20,785 bases of DNA, taken from the IMG/VR virus record IMGVR_UViG_3300045019_000117, positions 1 to 20,785 of that record. The stretch is one strand, 5' to 3'. Each line of letters opens with the position of its first letter. The stretch's first letter is position 1. Shown here one piece after another: positions 1 through 7,028 of this stretch. Position numbers and translations under genes: made by a program. This stretch comes from a virus. The notes below the pieces were generated by a model, which did no database searches, was not told where the DNA came from, and saw only the letters and a list, made by a program, of their open reading frames with translations.

Positions 1-115
1 TTTCCGGCAGCGCCGCCATCGCGAACTCGTCGCGCAGGTTGCGGCGAAGGCGGCGGTTCTCCTGCTCAAGCTGACGGTTCTGGATGCGCAGCATGTCTTC
101 GTCGCCGCCGCTCAT
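1..115 (-). CDS. Partial early-region coiled-coil phage protein
   Basis: Only the first 38 codons are visible; the gene runs off the left edge. The ATG overlaps the TGA of the GNAT-like gene upstream (ATGA overlap), so it is the next gene of the same leftward operon. The visible protein begins MSGGDEDMLRIQNRQLEQEN, is rich in Gln, Glu, Arg and Leu with heptad-like spacing, and ends in DEFAMAALPE. A short FA-x-AAL stretch of this kind is common in small phage early proteins of unknown function. No function is assigned. Confidence 0.6.
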   Translation of the reverse strand, partial: MSGGDEDMLRIQNRQLEQENRRLRRNLRDEFAMAALPE

Positions 116-456
116 GCCGTCCGCTCCTGATCGGCCGGAATCATGTCGGCACCGACCACCCACGCCCACAACTCGGTCTGCGTATCGGAGCGCCGGTTAT
201 GAAAGGTGATCAGGCGCTTCCAGCCGGCCCGGGCGAGTACGGCCTTCTGTGCCACGTTTCCGGCATCGACCGTGCAGGTGCCGAGATCGAAGCCGAGATC
301 GTCGAGCAACTCCATCTGCTCGGCCTTGAGCACATGGCCAAAGCCTTGGCCACGGCTCTCCGGGAAGACGAACAGGCCATGGCAATGCGCGATCTGCGCC
401 TGGCCGGGGACGGGGTCGACGTGGAATACGCCGGTCGGGTGTGCGTAGCGGGTCAT
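112..456 (-). CDS. GNAT-like acetyltransferase-fold protein, early region
   Basis: A 114-residue protein starting MTRYAHPTGVFHVDPVP. Residues about 30-85 carry a GNAT-like acetyl-CoA-binding pattern: FVFPESRGQGFGHVL (the R-G-x-G-x-G loop followed by a helix), then ELLDDLGFDLGTCTVDAGN and a QKAVLARAGWKRL helix, as in the N-acetyltransferase core. It is shorter than typical free-standing GNAT enzymes (about 140-180 residues), so it may be a minimal core, and its substrate is unknown. The ATG was chosen because a GGAGGG ribosome site lies just upstream and the start sits 2 bases after the stop of the preceding gene. Its 3' end overlaps the next gene by ATGA. It sits among small early genes, where host-takeover and anti-defence functions are common. 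Confidence 0.72.
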   Translation of the reverse strand: MTRYAHPTGVFHVDPVPGQAQIAHCHGLFVFPESRGQGFGHVLKAEQMELLDDLGFDLGTCTVDAGNVAQKAVLARAGWKRLITFHNRRSDTQTELWAWVVGADMIPADQERTA

Positions 457-458
457 AC

Positions 459-893
459 TCAACCCTCCACCGCTTCGCCAAGGCTGCCGGTCGGGTAGCT
501 GACCGTCGCCGGCTGGCGGTCGATGCGGTTGGCCGGGTGATTGGTATCGACCTGCCACCCTGCCGCCAGCAGGGCGCGTGCTGCGTCGATCTCGGGGGAC
601 AGCGATTCGCTGTCGAGAAACCCGTTCAGTTCGTCGGCGTGGCGTTCGATAGCGCCCAGCAGATCGCGCAAGGTCTGCTCGATCTTGCTCGAACGCTCCA
701 GCTCGGCCACGGCGAAGGTCGGCAGCGGATCGGAATGCAGGAAGCGGTATTCCGTCTGCTTTCCGTTCGGTTCGCTGATCGTCATGCACGCACCCGGCGC
801 GCCGAGGTCGTGGAAGAAAAACACCTCCATGCCCACCGGCATGGTGAGGCCGATGGTCTTGATGGCATCGGCGAGAATCTTCTTGGTGTCCAT
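459..893 (-). CDS. Hypothetical early phage protein
   Basis: A 144-residue protein beginning MDTKKILADAIKTIGL. I do not recognise a family. The first 60 residues contain a possible beta-rich segment (MEVFFFHDLGAPGACMTI, then TEYRFLHSDPLPTFAVAEL). The middle (about 65-110) is probably helical (KIEQTLRDLLGAIERHADEL). The C-terminus is polar and probably disordered. No signal peptide or membrane segment is seen. The start has a GAGGTGTG ribosome-site-like run directly upstream and lies 1 base after the stop of the preceding gene, so the two are translationally coupled. An earlier in-frame ATG near 1055 exists but would overlap the preceding gene entirely and is rejected. Confidence 0.75.
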   Translation of the reverse strand: MDTKKILADAIKTIGLTMPVGMEVFFFHDLGAPGACMTISEPNGKQTEYRFLHSDPLPTFAVAELERSSKIEQTLRDLLGAIERHADELNGFLDSESLSPEIDAARALLAAGWQVDTNHPANRIDRQPATVSYPTGSLGEAVEG

Positions 894-894
894 G

Positions 895-1101
895 TCACAC
901 CTCCTCAATCTGGCGGCGGAAGGCGGCGATTTCGGTGTCGATCTCGCGATCAGCCGTGATGACGATGATGGCGACCGTCTTCCCGTTTTCCATGCCGAGC
1001 ACGACCGTATCCATCTTGGGTGCCTCGCGTTTCTCTGCGTCTTCGACGACGTCAACCAGAGTTGTCTTGGACCAGGCTCCGAGATTACAAATGAGTCCCA
1101 T
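895..1101 (-). CDS. Small hypothetical early phage protein
   Basis: A 68-residue protein, MGLICNLGAWSKTTLVDVVE at the start, unrecognised. It has a short hydrophobic strand-like core (KTVAIIVITADREID) and a charged C-terminal helix. The start is placed at the ATG at 1101, which follows the TGA of the upstream DUF3164 gene with exactly two intervening bases (TGA-CC-ATG). A GTG at 1107 is an in-frame alternative that adds two residues. The same TGA-CC-ATG junction occurs twice in the late operon of this phage. No separate strong ribosome site is seen, so translation probably depends on coupling. Confidence 0.68.
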   Translation of the reverse strand: MGLICNLGAWSKTTLVDVVEDAEKREAPKMDTVVLGMENGKTVAIIVITADREIDTEIAAFRRQIEEV

Positions 1102-1103
1102 GG

Positions 1104-1721
1104 TCACACCGCCGCGATATCAAGGCGGATCGGCTTGTACTCATCCTCACCGACCCGTTCGTAAAAGCGCACGTAGGACTTGCTGCCGACCACCTGCAGG
1201 CTTTCGCCGATGGCGTTCATGGCGCGCTGCCATTTCTCATCCTTGATGTCCAGCCGGCGCAGGCCGAGGACGCGACCGGTGTTGATCTTGCCTTCCTTGT
1301 CGGTGTCGAAGGCCGATTGCACCAGCACCTTGATCTCGTCGCGGCTATCGGCGCTCCAGGCGACGATGCATTCGTCGATCAGGTGCTTGGCGGCCTGAAG
1401 TCGCTCGTCGAACACCAGATGCTCGGCAACGGCGACCTGCACCTTGAAGCGGCCGTCGTAGGTATAGAGCGAGAGGTTGCCCTTCTTGCCGCCCAGGGCA
1501 ACGCCGTACTGCTCGCCGGAGAGGTCGACAAAGGCATTGATGTCGGCGAAGACGCCGGCCTTGAACTGGGCGATGAGGTTGCTCATGTCCAGCGCCTTGC
1601 GCGCCAGCTCGGAGACGAGCTGGTCGCGGGTCAGGTCGATGGGCTTGATCATGGATTCCGGCACGAGCCGGCCGTTGGCGTCGGCGCGGTAGCCGGCGGG
1701 GATGATTTGTTGTTGTTGCAT
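1104..1721 (-). CDS. DUF3164 family phage protein
   Basis: A 205-residue protein that matches by eye the DUF3164 family found in the early regions of many Mu-like prophages; its biochemical role is not known. Recognisable parts are an N-terminal DANGRLVPESMIKPIDLTRD segment, a helical stretch about residues 26-60, a central beta segment (GEQYGVALGGKKGNLSLYTY, then DGRFKVQVAVAEHL) and a C-terminal region ending KSYVRFYERVGEDEYKPIRL. The ATG at 1721 has an AGGAG ribosome site 8-9 bases upstream; the A of that site follows the T of the TAG stop of the preceding gene. In-frame starts further upstream would run through the neighbouring gene. No transmembrane segments are seen. Confidence 0.85.
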   Translation of the reverse strand: MQQQQIIPAGYRADANGRLVPESMIKPIDLTRDQLVSELARKALDMSNLIAQFKAGVFADINAFVDLSGEQYGVALGGKKGNLSLYTYDGRFKVQVAVAEHLVFDERLQAAKHLIDECIVAWSADSRDEIKVLVQSAFDTDKEGKINTGRVLGLRRLDIKDEKWQRAMNAIGESLQVVGSKSYVRFYERVGEDEYKPIRLDIAAV

Positions 1722-1729
1722 GGTTTCTC

Positions 1730-1996
1730 CTAAAAATCGAACGGGGTTTTCTCTTTGCTGCGGCAGCGGCCGCACAGGCGGTTGTGCGGGCCGTCGCTGG
1801 TAAAGGGGTTTCGGCAGCACATGCAGGCACGCGTGGTGGTGCGGGCACGGGTCAGCGTCTCGATACGGCGAGTGACGGAGGATTCGGCTCGGCCAAGGGC
1901 TTGGGCGATGGCCCAGGTGGTCCGGCCGGCGGCCAGCCCCTGGCGGATCGCGGCGCCATCGGCGGCCGACCAGCGGCTAGGGGTGCCGGTCGTCAT
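1730..1996 (-). CDS. HTH plus zinc-ribbon DNA-binding protein
   Basis: An 88-residue protein with two parts. Residues about 8-50 look like a helix-turn-helix (SAADGAAIRQGLAAGRTTWA, then IAQALGRAESSVTRRIETL). Residues 58-78 form a likely zinc-binding knuckle pair: C58-x2-C61 and C75-x2-C78, separated by NPFTSDGPHNRL. An HTH followed by CxxC-F-S-G-CxxC is a pattern seen in GcrA-like and small phage regulators, so a transcription-regulator role is plausible but unproven. Its ATG overlaps the TGA of the upstream gene (ATGA). Its TAG stop merges with the AGGAG ribosome site of the DUF3164 gene. C60 is an additional cysteine. Confidence 0.75.
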   Translation of the reverse strand: MTTGTPSRWSAADGAAIRQGLAAGRTTWAIAQALGRAESSVTRRIETLTRARTTTRACMCCRNPFTSDGPHNRLCGRCRSKEKTPFDF

Positions 1997-2325
1997 GCAT
2001 CCACCTGCAGGAAGCTGACCTGCACGCCCATGAACTCGCCGCTGACCAGCGTGCCGCCCTCGACAGGATGAAAACTGCGCGGCCCCATGCGGTCCAGCAG
2101 GCGGGCGACCGACACGCCGTCATCGCGGCGGATGTGCGCCTGCGGCAGCGGCCCGGCCATCTTCGACCAGACGACATGCAGGCCCATGGCGCGCAGTTCG
2201 CGGGTGGCATCGTTGAGGGTGGTCAGGCGATCCTTGAACGACTGGGTGAGTACCGTAGGCACCGGCATCGCGGCGGCAGCAGCCAGGGGCGAGAGGGCGG
2301 CGAGGACAAGGCGAAGGTTGGCCAT
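1993..2325 (-). CDS. Hypothetical early phage protein
   Basis: A 110-residue protein of unrecognised family. The N-terminus (MANLRLVLAALSPLAAAAAM) is hydrophobic and Ala-rich and could act as a signal or membrane anchor, although an Ala-rich helix of a soluble protein is equally possible. The remainder looks like a small alpha/beta domain with GLHVVWSKMAGPLPQAHIRR and a C-terminal beta segment (GGTLVSGEFMGVQVSFLQVD). The start is well supported: TAGGAG, formed from the TAG stop of the ATPase gene, lies 9-10 bases ahead. It is the first gene after the transposition ATPase in the leftward operon. Confidence 0.75.
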   Translation of the reverse strand: MANLRLVLAALSPLAAAAAMPVPTVLTQSFKDRLTTLNDATRELRAMGLHVVWSKMAGPLPQAHIRRDDGVSVARLLDRMGPRSFHPVEGGTLVSGEFMGVQVSFLQVDA

Positions 2326-2334
2326 GGTGGTCTC

Positions 2335-3279
2335 CTAGGCGAGCGATTGCAGGCACAGGGCCTGTTTGGCGACCGCGTCGACCAGCTTCACGTCGAGCGG
2401 GCGGTTCTTGCGGAATTCCTTGATGCCGGCGACCAGGCCTTCGACCAGCATCCGCGCGCTGCCCTTGCAGTAGGCGAACAGGCGGGCGATCACCTCCTCG
2501 GCGACTTCCTCGCTGCCGAAGGCGGACTGCACCAGGGCGGCGGCATCCTCGGCGGTGATGCCGGTGACCGTGCCCGGCCAGAAGCCGGTGCGGCTGCGTA
2601 TCTGGTCGAACTGGCCGTGCTGCGGCTTGATCAGGCCGGAGAGGTGTTCGGTACCGGCGAGCACGATGCCGATGCCGGCCAGGTCGCGCACGCGGCGGAT
2701 GGTGTGCAATTGATTCGGCGTCAGCGTCTCGGCCTCGTCGACGATGAGCAGCGCATCGGTGTTCTTCAGGCTGGCCACCAGTTCGTCGAACTTGTCGGCG
2801 ATGCTGCCCTTGCCGGTGCCGACGATCAGGCGATACAGCTGCTTGGTCAGGCTGGCCTGCGTCATGGTCGGCGCCGCTTCGATGAAGTAGGTGTTCGGGT
2901 GGGTGCTGACGTAGTACTTGAGCGCGAAGGTCTTGCCGGTGCCGACGAAGCCGGTTATTATCGCGAAGTTGCGGTAGCGCCGGGCCATGTCGCAGGCGGT
3001 GTTCACCAGCTTGAACACGCTGGTCTGCACCGGTGCCATGGCGTGGCCGCTGGTTTCGTCGGCATGGCGCATGGCGCTTTCAACCGAGGCGAGCAGCTTG
3101 GTCGGGCTGGTGGCATACACCCCCTTGATGATCTGATTCAGGCTGCTGCCGCTGATGCGGGCCAGCCGAGCCAGCGCAGCCTGGGTGTAGTCGCGCTCGG
3201 CGATCCAGCCCTTGACGGCTTCGATCAGCTTCACGTCGGCAGCGGTGTAGTGGGCCGGCCAGTTGATTTGTTCAGTCAC
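2335..3279 (-). CDS. AAA ATPase, MuB-like transposition protein
   Basis: A 314-residue AAA ATPase in the position of Mu B (target-DNA capture and transposase activation). Residues about 10-60 resemble an N-terminal helix-turn-helix (YTQAALARLARISGSSLNQI). The Walker A motif is G110-FVGTGKT-117, Walker B is LLIVDEAE at 177-184, and the sensor-1-like strand is VLAGTEHL at 206-213. This agrees with the TniB/MuB-type ATPases that work with DDE transposases. I place the start at the GTG at 3279 because AAGGGG lies 6-8 bases upstream and the codon falls just after the transposase stop. An in-frame ATG at 3321 would overlap the transposase by 32 bases and is less likely. Confidence 0.93.
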   Translation of the reverse strand: MTEQINWPAHYTAADVKLIEAVKGWIAERDYTQAALARLARISGSSLNQIIKGVYATSPTKLLASVESAMRHADETSGHAMAPVQTSVFKLVNTACDMARRYRNFAIITGFVGTGKTFALKYYVSTHPNTYFIEAAPTMTQASLTKQLYRLIVGTGKGSIADKFDELVASLKNTDALLIVDEAETLTPNQLHTIRRVRDLAGIGIVLAGTEHLSGLIKPQHGQFDQIRSRTGFWPGTVTGITAEDAAALVQSAFGSEEVAEEVIARLFAYCKGSARMLVEGLVAGIKEFRKNRPLDVKLVDAVAKQALCLQSLA

Positions 3280-3289
3280 GGTTTTCCCC

Positions 3290-4948
3290 TTATTCAAAAA
3301 TGTCGATTTCGTCGCTGCCATCCGGCAGCAGGCGTGTGGCCTGGCCTTCCAGGGTGGCGGCGTCGGCGATGGCTTCGGCGTCGATCATTCGGCCCGAGCG
3401 CGCCAGTTGTTCGTCCATCTTCTTTTCCAGGCGCTTGATGGCGTCTTCGACGCGGGCCTGGCGCTTCTCTTCGAGGCGGTTGGTCTCAATGGCCGGCATT
3501 TCGCTGACCAGGTGCGCGTCGCAAATCCACCGGCCGTCCGGCGTGCGGATGACACCGACCGCGTTGTCGAACAGGTCGTACTCCAGGACCAGCTTCTGGC
3601 CGTTGAAGGCAATCAGGTCCGGGTGCTTGTAGAAGCGTTTCCCCTGCTTGACCATCGACCGGGCAACAGTCAGCACCACTGCCTGGCGCTTGAGTTCGGC
3701 CACGTTGGCGGCGGCCGGTATCGGTACGAGATCGGACCACACCTGGGCGCGGGTAAAGCGCTCGTCCTCCGGGTGCGGCCGGGCGTGATAGCGCTCCAGC
3801 CAGGCATTGAAGGCCCGGGTGAACTCTTCGATGCTGGGCAGGCTCAGCCGACCGGCCTTCACCTCCGCCACGGTGCGGTTCAGCGCTTCCGGCGCCATGT
3901 CGTCGCCGCAGTACAGCTCGGGATGCCACAGCTTGAAGAAGTCGTCGCGCACGATGCGGAAGAAGCGCTCGATCCACCCCTTGCCGTGCGGGTTGCCGGG
4001 AATGGCATGAATCACCTGCTGGATGCCGGCCCGGGCATAGAAGCCGGTGCATTCATCGCTCATCAGGCGGTTCTTGTGGCCTGAGCCGTTGTCGACGTAC
4101 AGGAAGGGCGGCACATGGTTATGGCGGCCAAAGCACTCGGCCCACATGTTCTGCACGGCGTAGGTGCCTTCGTGTTCGTCGGCACGCCAGCCGACAATGA
4201 AGCGGCTGCGCATGTCCATGGCGACCGTCAGTTCCGGACGCCAGATGTCGCCGGTCAGCGGGTGAGCCAGATACACGTCGGCGCGGTAGCCGTCGGCCAC
4301 GTAGACATCGCCGGGCAGCGCGTTGTCGGTGGAGCGCTTGATGTAGGCCTTCTCGGTCAGCTTGTAGAGGTTGCGGCCCAGACGCGCCGGACTGTTGCGC
4401 CCCAGCATGGCCGGCACACCGGTCAGGTAGTTGCGCACCTGGTCGTAGCTCACCGCGAAGTGATCGACTTCGACCAGGTGGCGATGCACCGCCGCCATAT
4501 CCGGCTTGCTCGGCGCGTTGAAGTATTCCAGCGCCGGCCCCCACCAGCCGGCCGCCTCGACGACCCTGCCCTTGTGGCTGGGCAACAAGGCGGTGATGCC
4601 TCCCTCCCGGTAGGCCGCGCACCAGTCGCAAATTGCGCTACGACTGGGTGCGACGCGGCCGGCCTTGGCTGCCCCCTTGAGGACGGCCGCCACATGCGGC
4701 GGCAGGCGGCCGGCTTCGCCCCGTTCGATCAACAGGCCGACGGCGTTGTTTTGCGTTACCCCTTCATCGGTCATGGCGCGGACGTACAGCACCAGGGTTT
4801 CCCGATACAGCGCCGTTTGACGGGCGCGGTCGGTCGATTCGCGCCAGGGGTCGCGCTGGCGCAGGGCCAGCACCTGAGCGGTGGGCATCACCGCCGGAGT
4901 CGCCACCGTGCCGGTCTGGATGTGTTTCACCATCGCATTGCCCTTCAT
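3290..4948 (-). CDS. DDE transposase, MuA-like (rve integrase core)
   Basis: A 552-residue transposase that performs strand transfer of phage ends during integration and replicative transposition. The N-terminal about 180 residues are DNA-binding/HTH-like (SRSAICDWCAAYREGGITAL). The catalytic core follows: D219 in VADGYRADVYLAHPLTGD, matching the MuA region around its first Asp, then IVGWRADEHEG; D286 in FLYVDNGSGHKN; and E327 in GNPHGKGWIERFFR. The C-terminal part has the Mu-type beta-barrel-like segment (KRFYKHPDLIAFNGQKL) and a charged helical tail (about 485-530) that may contact the ATPase. All three catalytic residues are present and the frame is intact. The ATG follows GAGGA 8 bases upstream, inside the end of the preceding gene. 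Confidence 0.95.
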   Translation of the reverse strand: MKGNAMVKHIQTGTVATPAVMPTAQVLALRQRDPWRESTDRARQTALYRETLVLYVRAMTDEGVTQNNAVGLLIERGEAGRLPPHVAAVLKGAAKAGRVAPSRSAICDWCAAYREGGITALLPSHKGRVVEAAGWWGPALEYFNAPSKPDMAAVHRHLVEVDHFAVSYDQVRNYLTGVPAMLGRNSPARLGRNLYKLTEKAYIKRSTDNALPGDVYVADGYRADVYLAHPLTGDIWRPELTVAMDMRSRFIVGWRADEHEGTYAVQNMWAECFGRHNHVPPFLYVDNGSGHKNRLMSDECTGFYARAGIQQVIHAIPGNPHGKGWIERFFRIVRDDFFKLWHPELYCGDDMAPEALNRTVAEVKAGRLSLPSIEEFTRAFNAWLERYHARPHPEDERFTRAQVWSDLVPIPAAANVAELKRQAVVLTVARSMVKQGKRFYKHPDLIAFNGQKLVLEYDLFDNAVGVIRTPDGRWICDAHLVSEMPAIETNRLEEKRQARVEDAIKRLEKKMDEQLARSGRMIDAEAIADAATLEGQATRLLPDGSDEIDIFE

Positions 4949-4951
4949 GGC

Positions 4952-6235
4952 TTATTCCTCGGCGGCCTTGTTGGTTGAGCCCTTCGGGCGCCCCGGTCCC
5001 TTGGGGCGGGCGGCTTCCCGGCGCGATTCGCGCACGGCGGATTCGGCGGCAAAGCGGTTTTCGATGAGCGGGTAATCCTGCAGCCAGCGGATGGCTTCTT
5101 CGGGGGTCAGCATGTGCTGCGTCATCGGCCGGTCCGGCATGCCATCCGGCACCCTGGCGCTCATGAATGCGAGCAGGTCGAGCGCCCGTGCCGCCAGCGT
5201 GTTCGCCACCACCCACAGCTGCTCCACCTGCAGGGTGCCTTCCGGGGCTTGCGGGTCGGTCTCTTCAAAGAGCCGTTTTAGGCTGTTCAAATGCAGTTCG
5301 GCACCCAGTTGCAGGGCCATACACTCTTCGCGCAATTCCTCGGTACGCAGCAGGAAATCCGTGGTGCGCTTCTTGGCTTCGGAGAGCCGCTTGATCTGGA
5401 TATCCTTGCGCTCGCACTCGGTGTCCAGGTTCTTGGCCCGCCGCTCAGCCAGCTTCAGGTCTTCGCCCAGCTCGGCGTTCTTGACCACCAGTTCGTCAGC
5501 CTTCTTGCGCTCGGCTTCGATGGCGTCGTAGGCGGCTTCGAGGACATCTTCCTTGCTGCCGGTCGTGGCGATCTGTGCGAGGGCTTCGCGCTGTTCCTGA
5601 GGCAGCTTTCTCCATTGCCGCAACTCCCGGTAACCAGCGCCAATCCGTGAAAGGTTTTCCAGAGCTTGCTCACCAAAGGCGCGCAGGTTGGTCAAATCTT
5701 CATCGACCTTGCTGACGGACATTCCGAGAGCCGAACAAAAGCCTTCCCAAGTCCCGACGTCGGCAATTTCGCCACTCGCCAATTTGACCTCAACACCCTT
5801 GGAAGCCTTGTAGGCCTTGGTTTCCTTGATATGAGCCAACTTCTGCAAACTCACGACGTCGGCAAAACGGGCGAACGAATTCGCCATTTGAATTTGCCCG
5901 ATCAACTGATTGATCTCGGCAAAACCAACCTCGGGGTATTCGACAACCTCACCGGAAACCACAATGGCTGGCACGGCCTCGGCGCGCGGCCGAACGACAT
6001 CCAGATCGGGGTCGGTCAGGCCACCGATGCCGAGGTCGATGCCTTCCGAACCCATCTCTGCGGCATCAAGTGCATCGTCGAGGCAATCCATCTCAGTCCT
6101 GAACTGAACCGAAACATCCAGGCTGACCAGCGAACCGCCGTTGGCGATGTACGCCTCAACCCACTTCGGCTGACGCCCCTTGCCGGACCAAGACAAGTCG
6201 TGATTGGCCGGGTGGCGGTATTTGATTTCACTCAT
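4952..6235 (-). CDS. H-NS-motif / coiled-coil / AT-hook early protein
   Basis: A 427-residue protein with an unusual architecture. Residues 5-36 match the H-NS DNA-binding core: YRHPANHDLSWSGKGRQPKW, with the Trp-x-Gly-x-Gly-Arg-x-Pro-x-Trp signature. Residues about 115-215 match a segment seen in Mu-like early proteins (LIGQIQMANSFARFADVVSL, TWEGFCSALGMSVSKVDEDL). Residues about 235-320 are a long Glu/Lys/Leu-rich coiled coil. The C-terminus (410-420) is RPKGPGRPKGS, a classic AT-hook with the GRP core. Two DNA-binding ends joined by a coiled coil suggest DNA bridging or silencing. It lies directly between the Ner-like gene and the transposase, with AGGTGAG before its ATG. The N-terminal half is visibly more AT-rich than the neighbouring genes. 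Confidence 0.87.
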   Translation of the reverse strand: MSEIKYRHPANHDLSWSGKGRQPKWVEAYIANGGSLVSLDVSVQFRTEMDCLDDALDAAEMGSEGIDLGIGGLTDPDLDVVRPRAEAVPAIVVSGEVVEYPEVGFAEINQLIGQIQMANSFARFADVVSLQKLAHIKETKAYKASKGVEVKLASGEIADVGTWEGFCSALGMSVSKVDEDLTNLRAFGEQALENLSRIGAGYRELRQWRKLPQEQREALAQIATTGSKEDVLEAAYDAIEAERKKADELVVKNAELGEDLKLAERRAKNLDTECERKDIQIKRLSEAKKRTTDFLLRTEELREECMALQLGAELHLNSLKRLFEETDPQAPEGTLQVEQLWVVANTLAARALDLLAFMSARVPDGMPDRPMTQHMLTPEEAIRWLQDYPLIENRFAAESAVRESRREAARPKGPGRPKGSTNKAAEE

Positions 6236-6243
6236 CGCTCACC

Positions 6244-6480
6244 TCACGCTGCTTTCAGACCGACGAGCACATCGTCAATGGTCATATCAAGACGGCCATC
6301 GACAATTCCCAGGGCGACAGCAACCTTGCGGGAATTCCCGCGCTTGCCTGGACTGTTCCCACTAAGAACCTTGCTGACAGTCGACTCCGGAACCTCAAGA
6401 CGGCGGGCAATAGAGGACTGCGCAATCCCGGCGTCCTTTATCCGCTTATTTACTTGTGCTAGCCTTTCGTTGTCTTTCAC
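6244..6480 (-). CDS. Small HTH regulator, Ner/Cro-like
   Basis: A 78-residue protein with an XRE/Cro-type helix-turn-helix at about residues 19-43 (IAQSSIARRLEVPESTVSKV) followed by a basic loop (SGNSPGKRGNSRK). It is the first gene of the leftward transposition operon, divergent from the repressor gene, which is the place and size of Ner in Mu, where Ner turns down early transcription. The start codon is GTG, with AGAGGTG 7 bases upstream. The next gene starts 8 bases after its stop. The two inverted repeats in 6511-6560 lie immediately upstream and could be its operators. Confidence 0.86.
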   Translation of the reverse strand: MKDNERLAQVNKRIKDAGIAQSSIARRLEVPESTVSKVLSGNSPGKRGNSRKVAVALGIVDGRLDMTIDDVLVGLKAA

Positions 6481-6510
6481 TTTATTTCACCTCTTCCGTT
6501 GTTCGTGGTT

Positions 6511-6560
6511 GAGAATTTAAGTTCATTCGATTTGTTTCAATTATGAGAACTTGAGTTCTC
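6511..6560. promoter_or_regulatory. Divergent control region with two operator-like inverted repeats
   Basis: Two related dyads lie between the Ner-like and repressor genes. One at 6545-6560 reads GAGAACT-TG-AGTTCTC, a perfect 7-base inverted repeat with a 2-base spacer. The other at 6511-6526 reads GAGAATT-TA-AGTTCAT, a degenerate copy. Their starts are 34 bp apart, close to three helical turns. The region is AT-rich. On the minus strand TTGAAA (6540-6535) followed by a TTAAAT-like box gives a possible but short-spaced promoter overlapping the second dyad. Operator function for the repressor and/or Ner-like protein is inference from position and symmetry. Confidence 0.68.
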
Positions 6561-6578
6561 GTTGTCAACGGATTGCCC

Positions 6579-7028
6579 ATGGATTTTTCTACTGTTTGTG
6601 CGCCTCGGATTTCCGAGGAAAGGAAGCGCCTGAAGCTCTCCCAAGATCAGGCCGGGGATTTTTGCGACGTTAGTCGCGAGATGTGGGGGAAGTACGAGCG
6701 GGCTAAGGCAGCCATGGGGAGCGACGTACTTTTCATGTTTGCCCAGGCGGGAGCGGATGCCCAATACATCCTGACCGGAATCCGCTCTGGTACAGCATTG
6801 GCGGCCGATGAGCAGATATTGCTTGATGGCTATAGAGCACTCGATCCGGCGACTAGGAAGCGCATGCTTGCCTTCGTACTCACCGAGTCCGGACCAGCCG
6901 AAGTCAGCCGACAGATCAAAGAGAAATTGAATGGAAATGGCAGCAAGACCATAACCGTTACGGCAACTGGGAATGGTGCTCAGGCAGCCGGTAGAAACAT
7001 CGTAAACAAGGGGAAAAATGAGCAATAA
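6579..7028 (+). CDS. XRE-family phage repressor with QAAGR tail
   Basis: A 149-residue protein with an N-terminal XRE-type HTH (about residues 9-57: RISEERKRLKLSQDQAGDFC, SREMWGKYERAKA) and a segment AQAGADAQYILTGIRSG typical of small repressors. It has no S24-peptidase part, so RecA-stimulated self-cleavage is not expected. The C-terminus changes character: Gly/Asn/Thr-rich, ending in GNGAQAAGRNIVNKGK, a motif repeated at the N-terminus of the next protein. Divergent position from the Ner-like gene and the operator dyads support a lysogeny repressor role. The start is placed at the ATG at 6579; TTG at 6573 is an alternative. The ribosome site is weak. Confidence 0.85.
   Translation: MDFSTVCAPRISEERKRLKLSQDQAGDFCDVSREMWGKYERAKAAMGSDVLFMFAQAGADAQYILTGIRSGTALAADEQILLDGYRALDPATRKRMLAFVLTESGPAEVSRQIKEKLNGNGSKTITVTATGNGAQAAGRNIVNKGKNEQ

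Noticed and set aside
3280-3321. ATG at 3321 as start of the transposition ATPase
   Set aside because: It overlaps the transposase by 32 bases; the GTG at 3279 has a well-spaced AAGGGG and sits right after the transposase stop.
2068-4978. Long plus-strand open frames opposite the ATPase and transposase genes (for example 2068-3438)
   Set aside because: They lie antisense to genes with clear catalytic motifs, have low-complexity Gly/Ala/His/Arg-rich translations typical of GC-rich shadows, and match no family I know.
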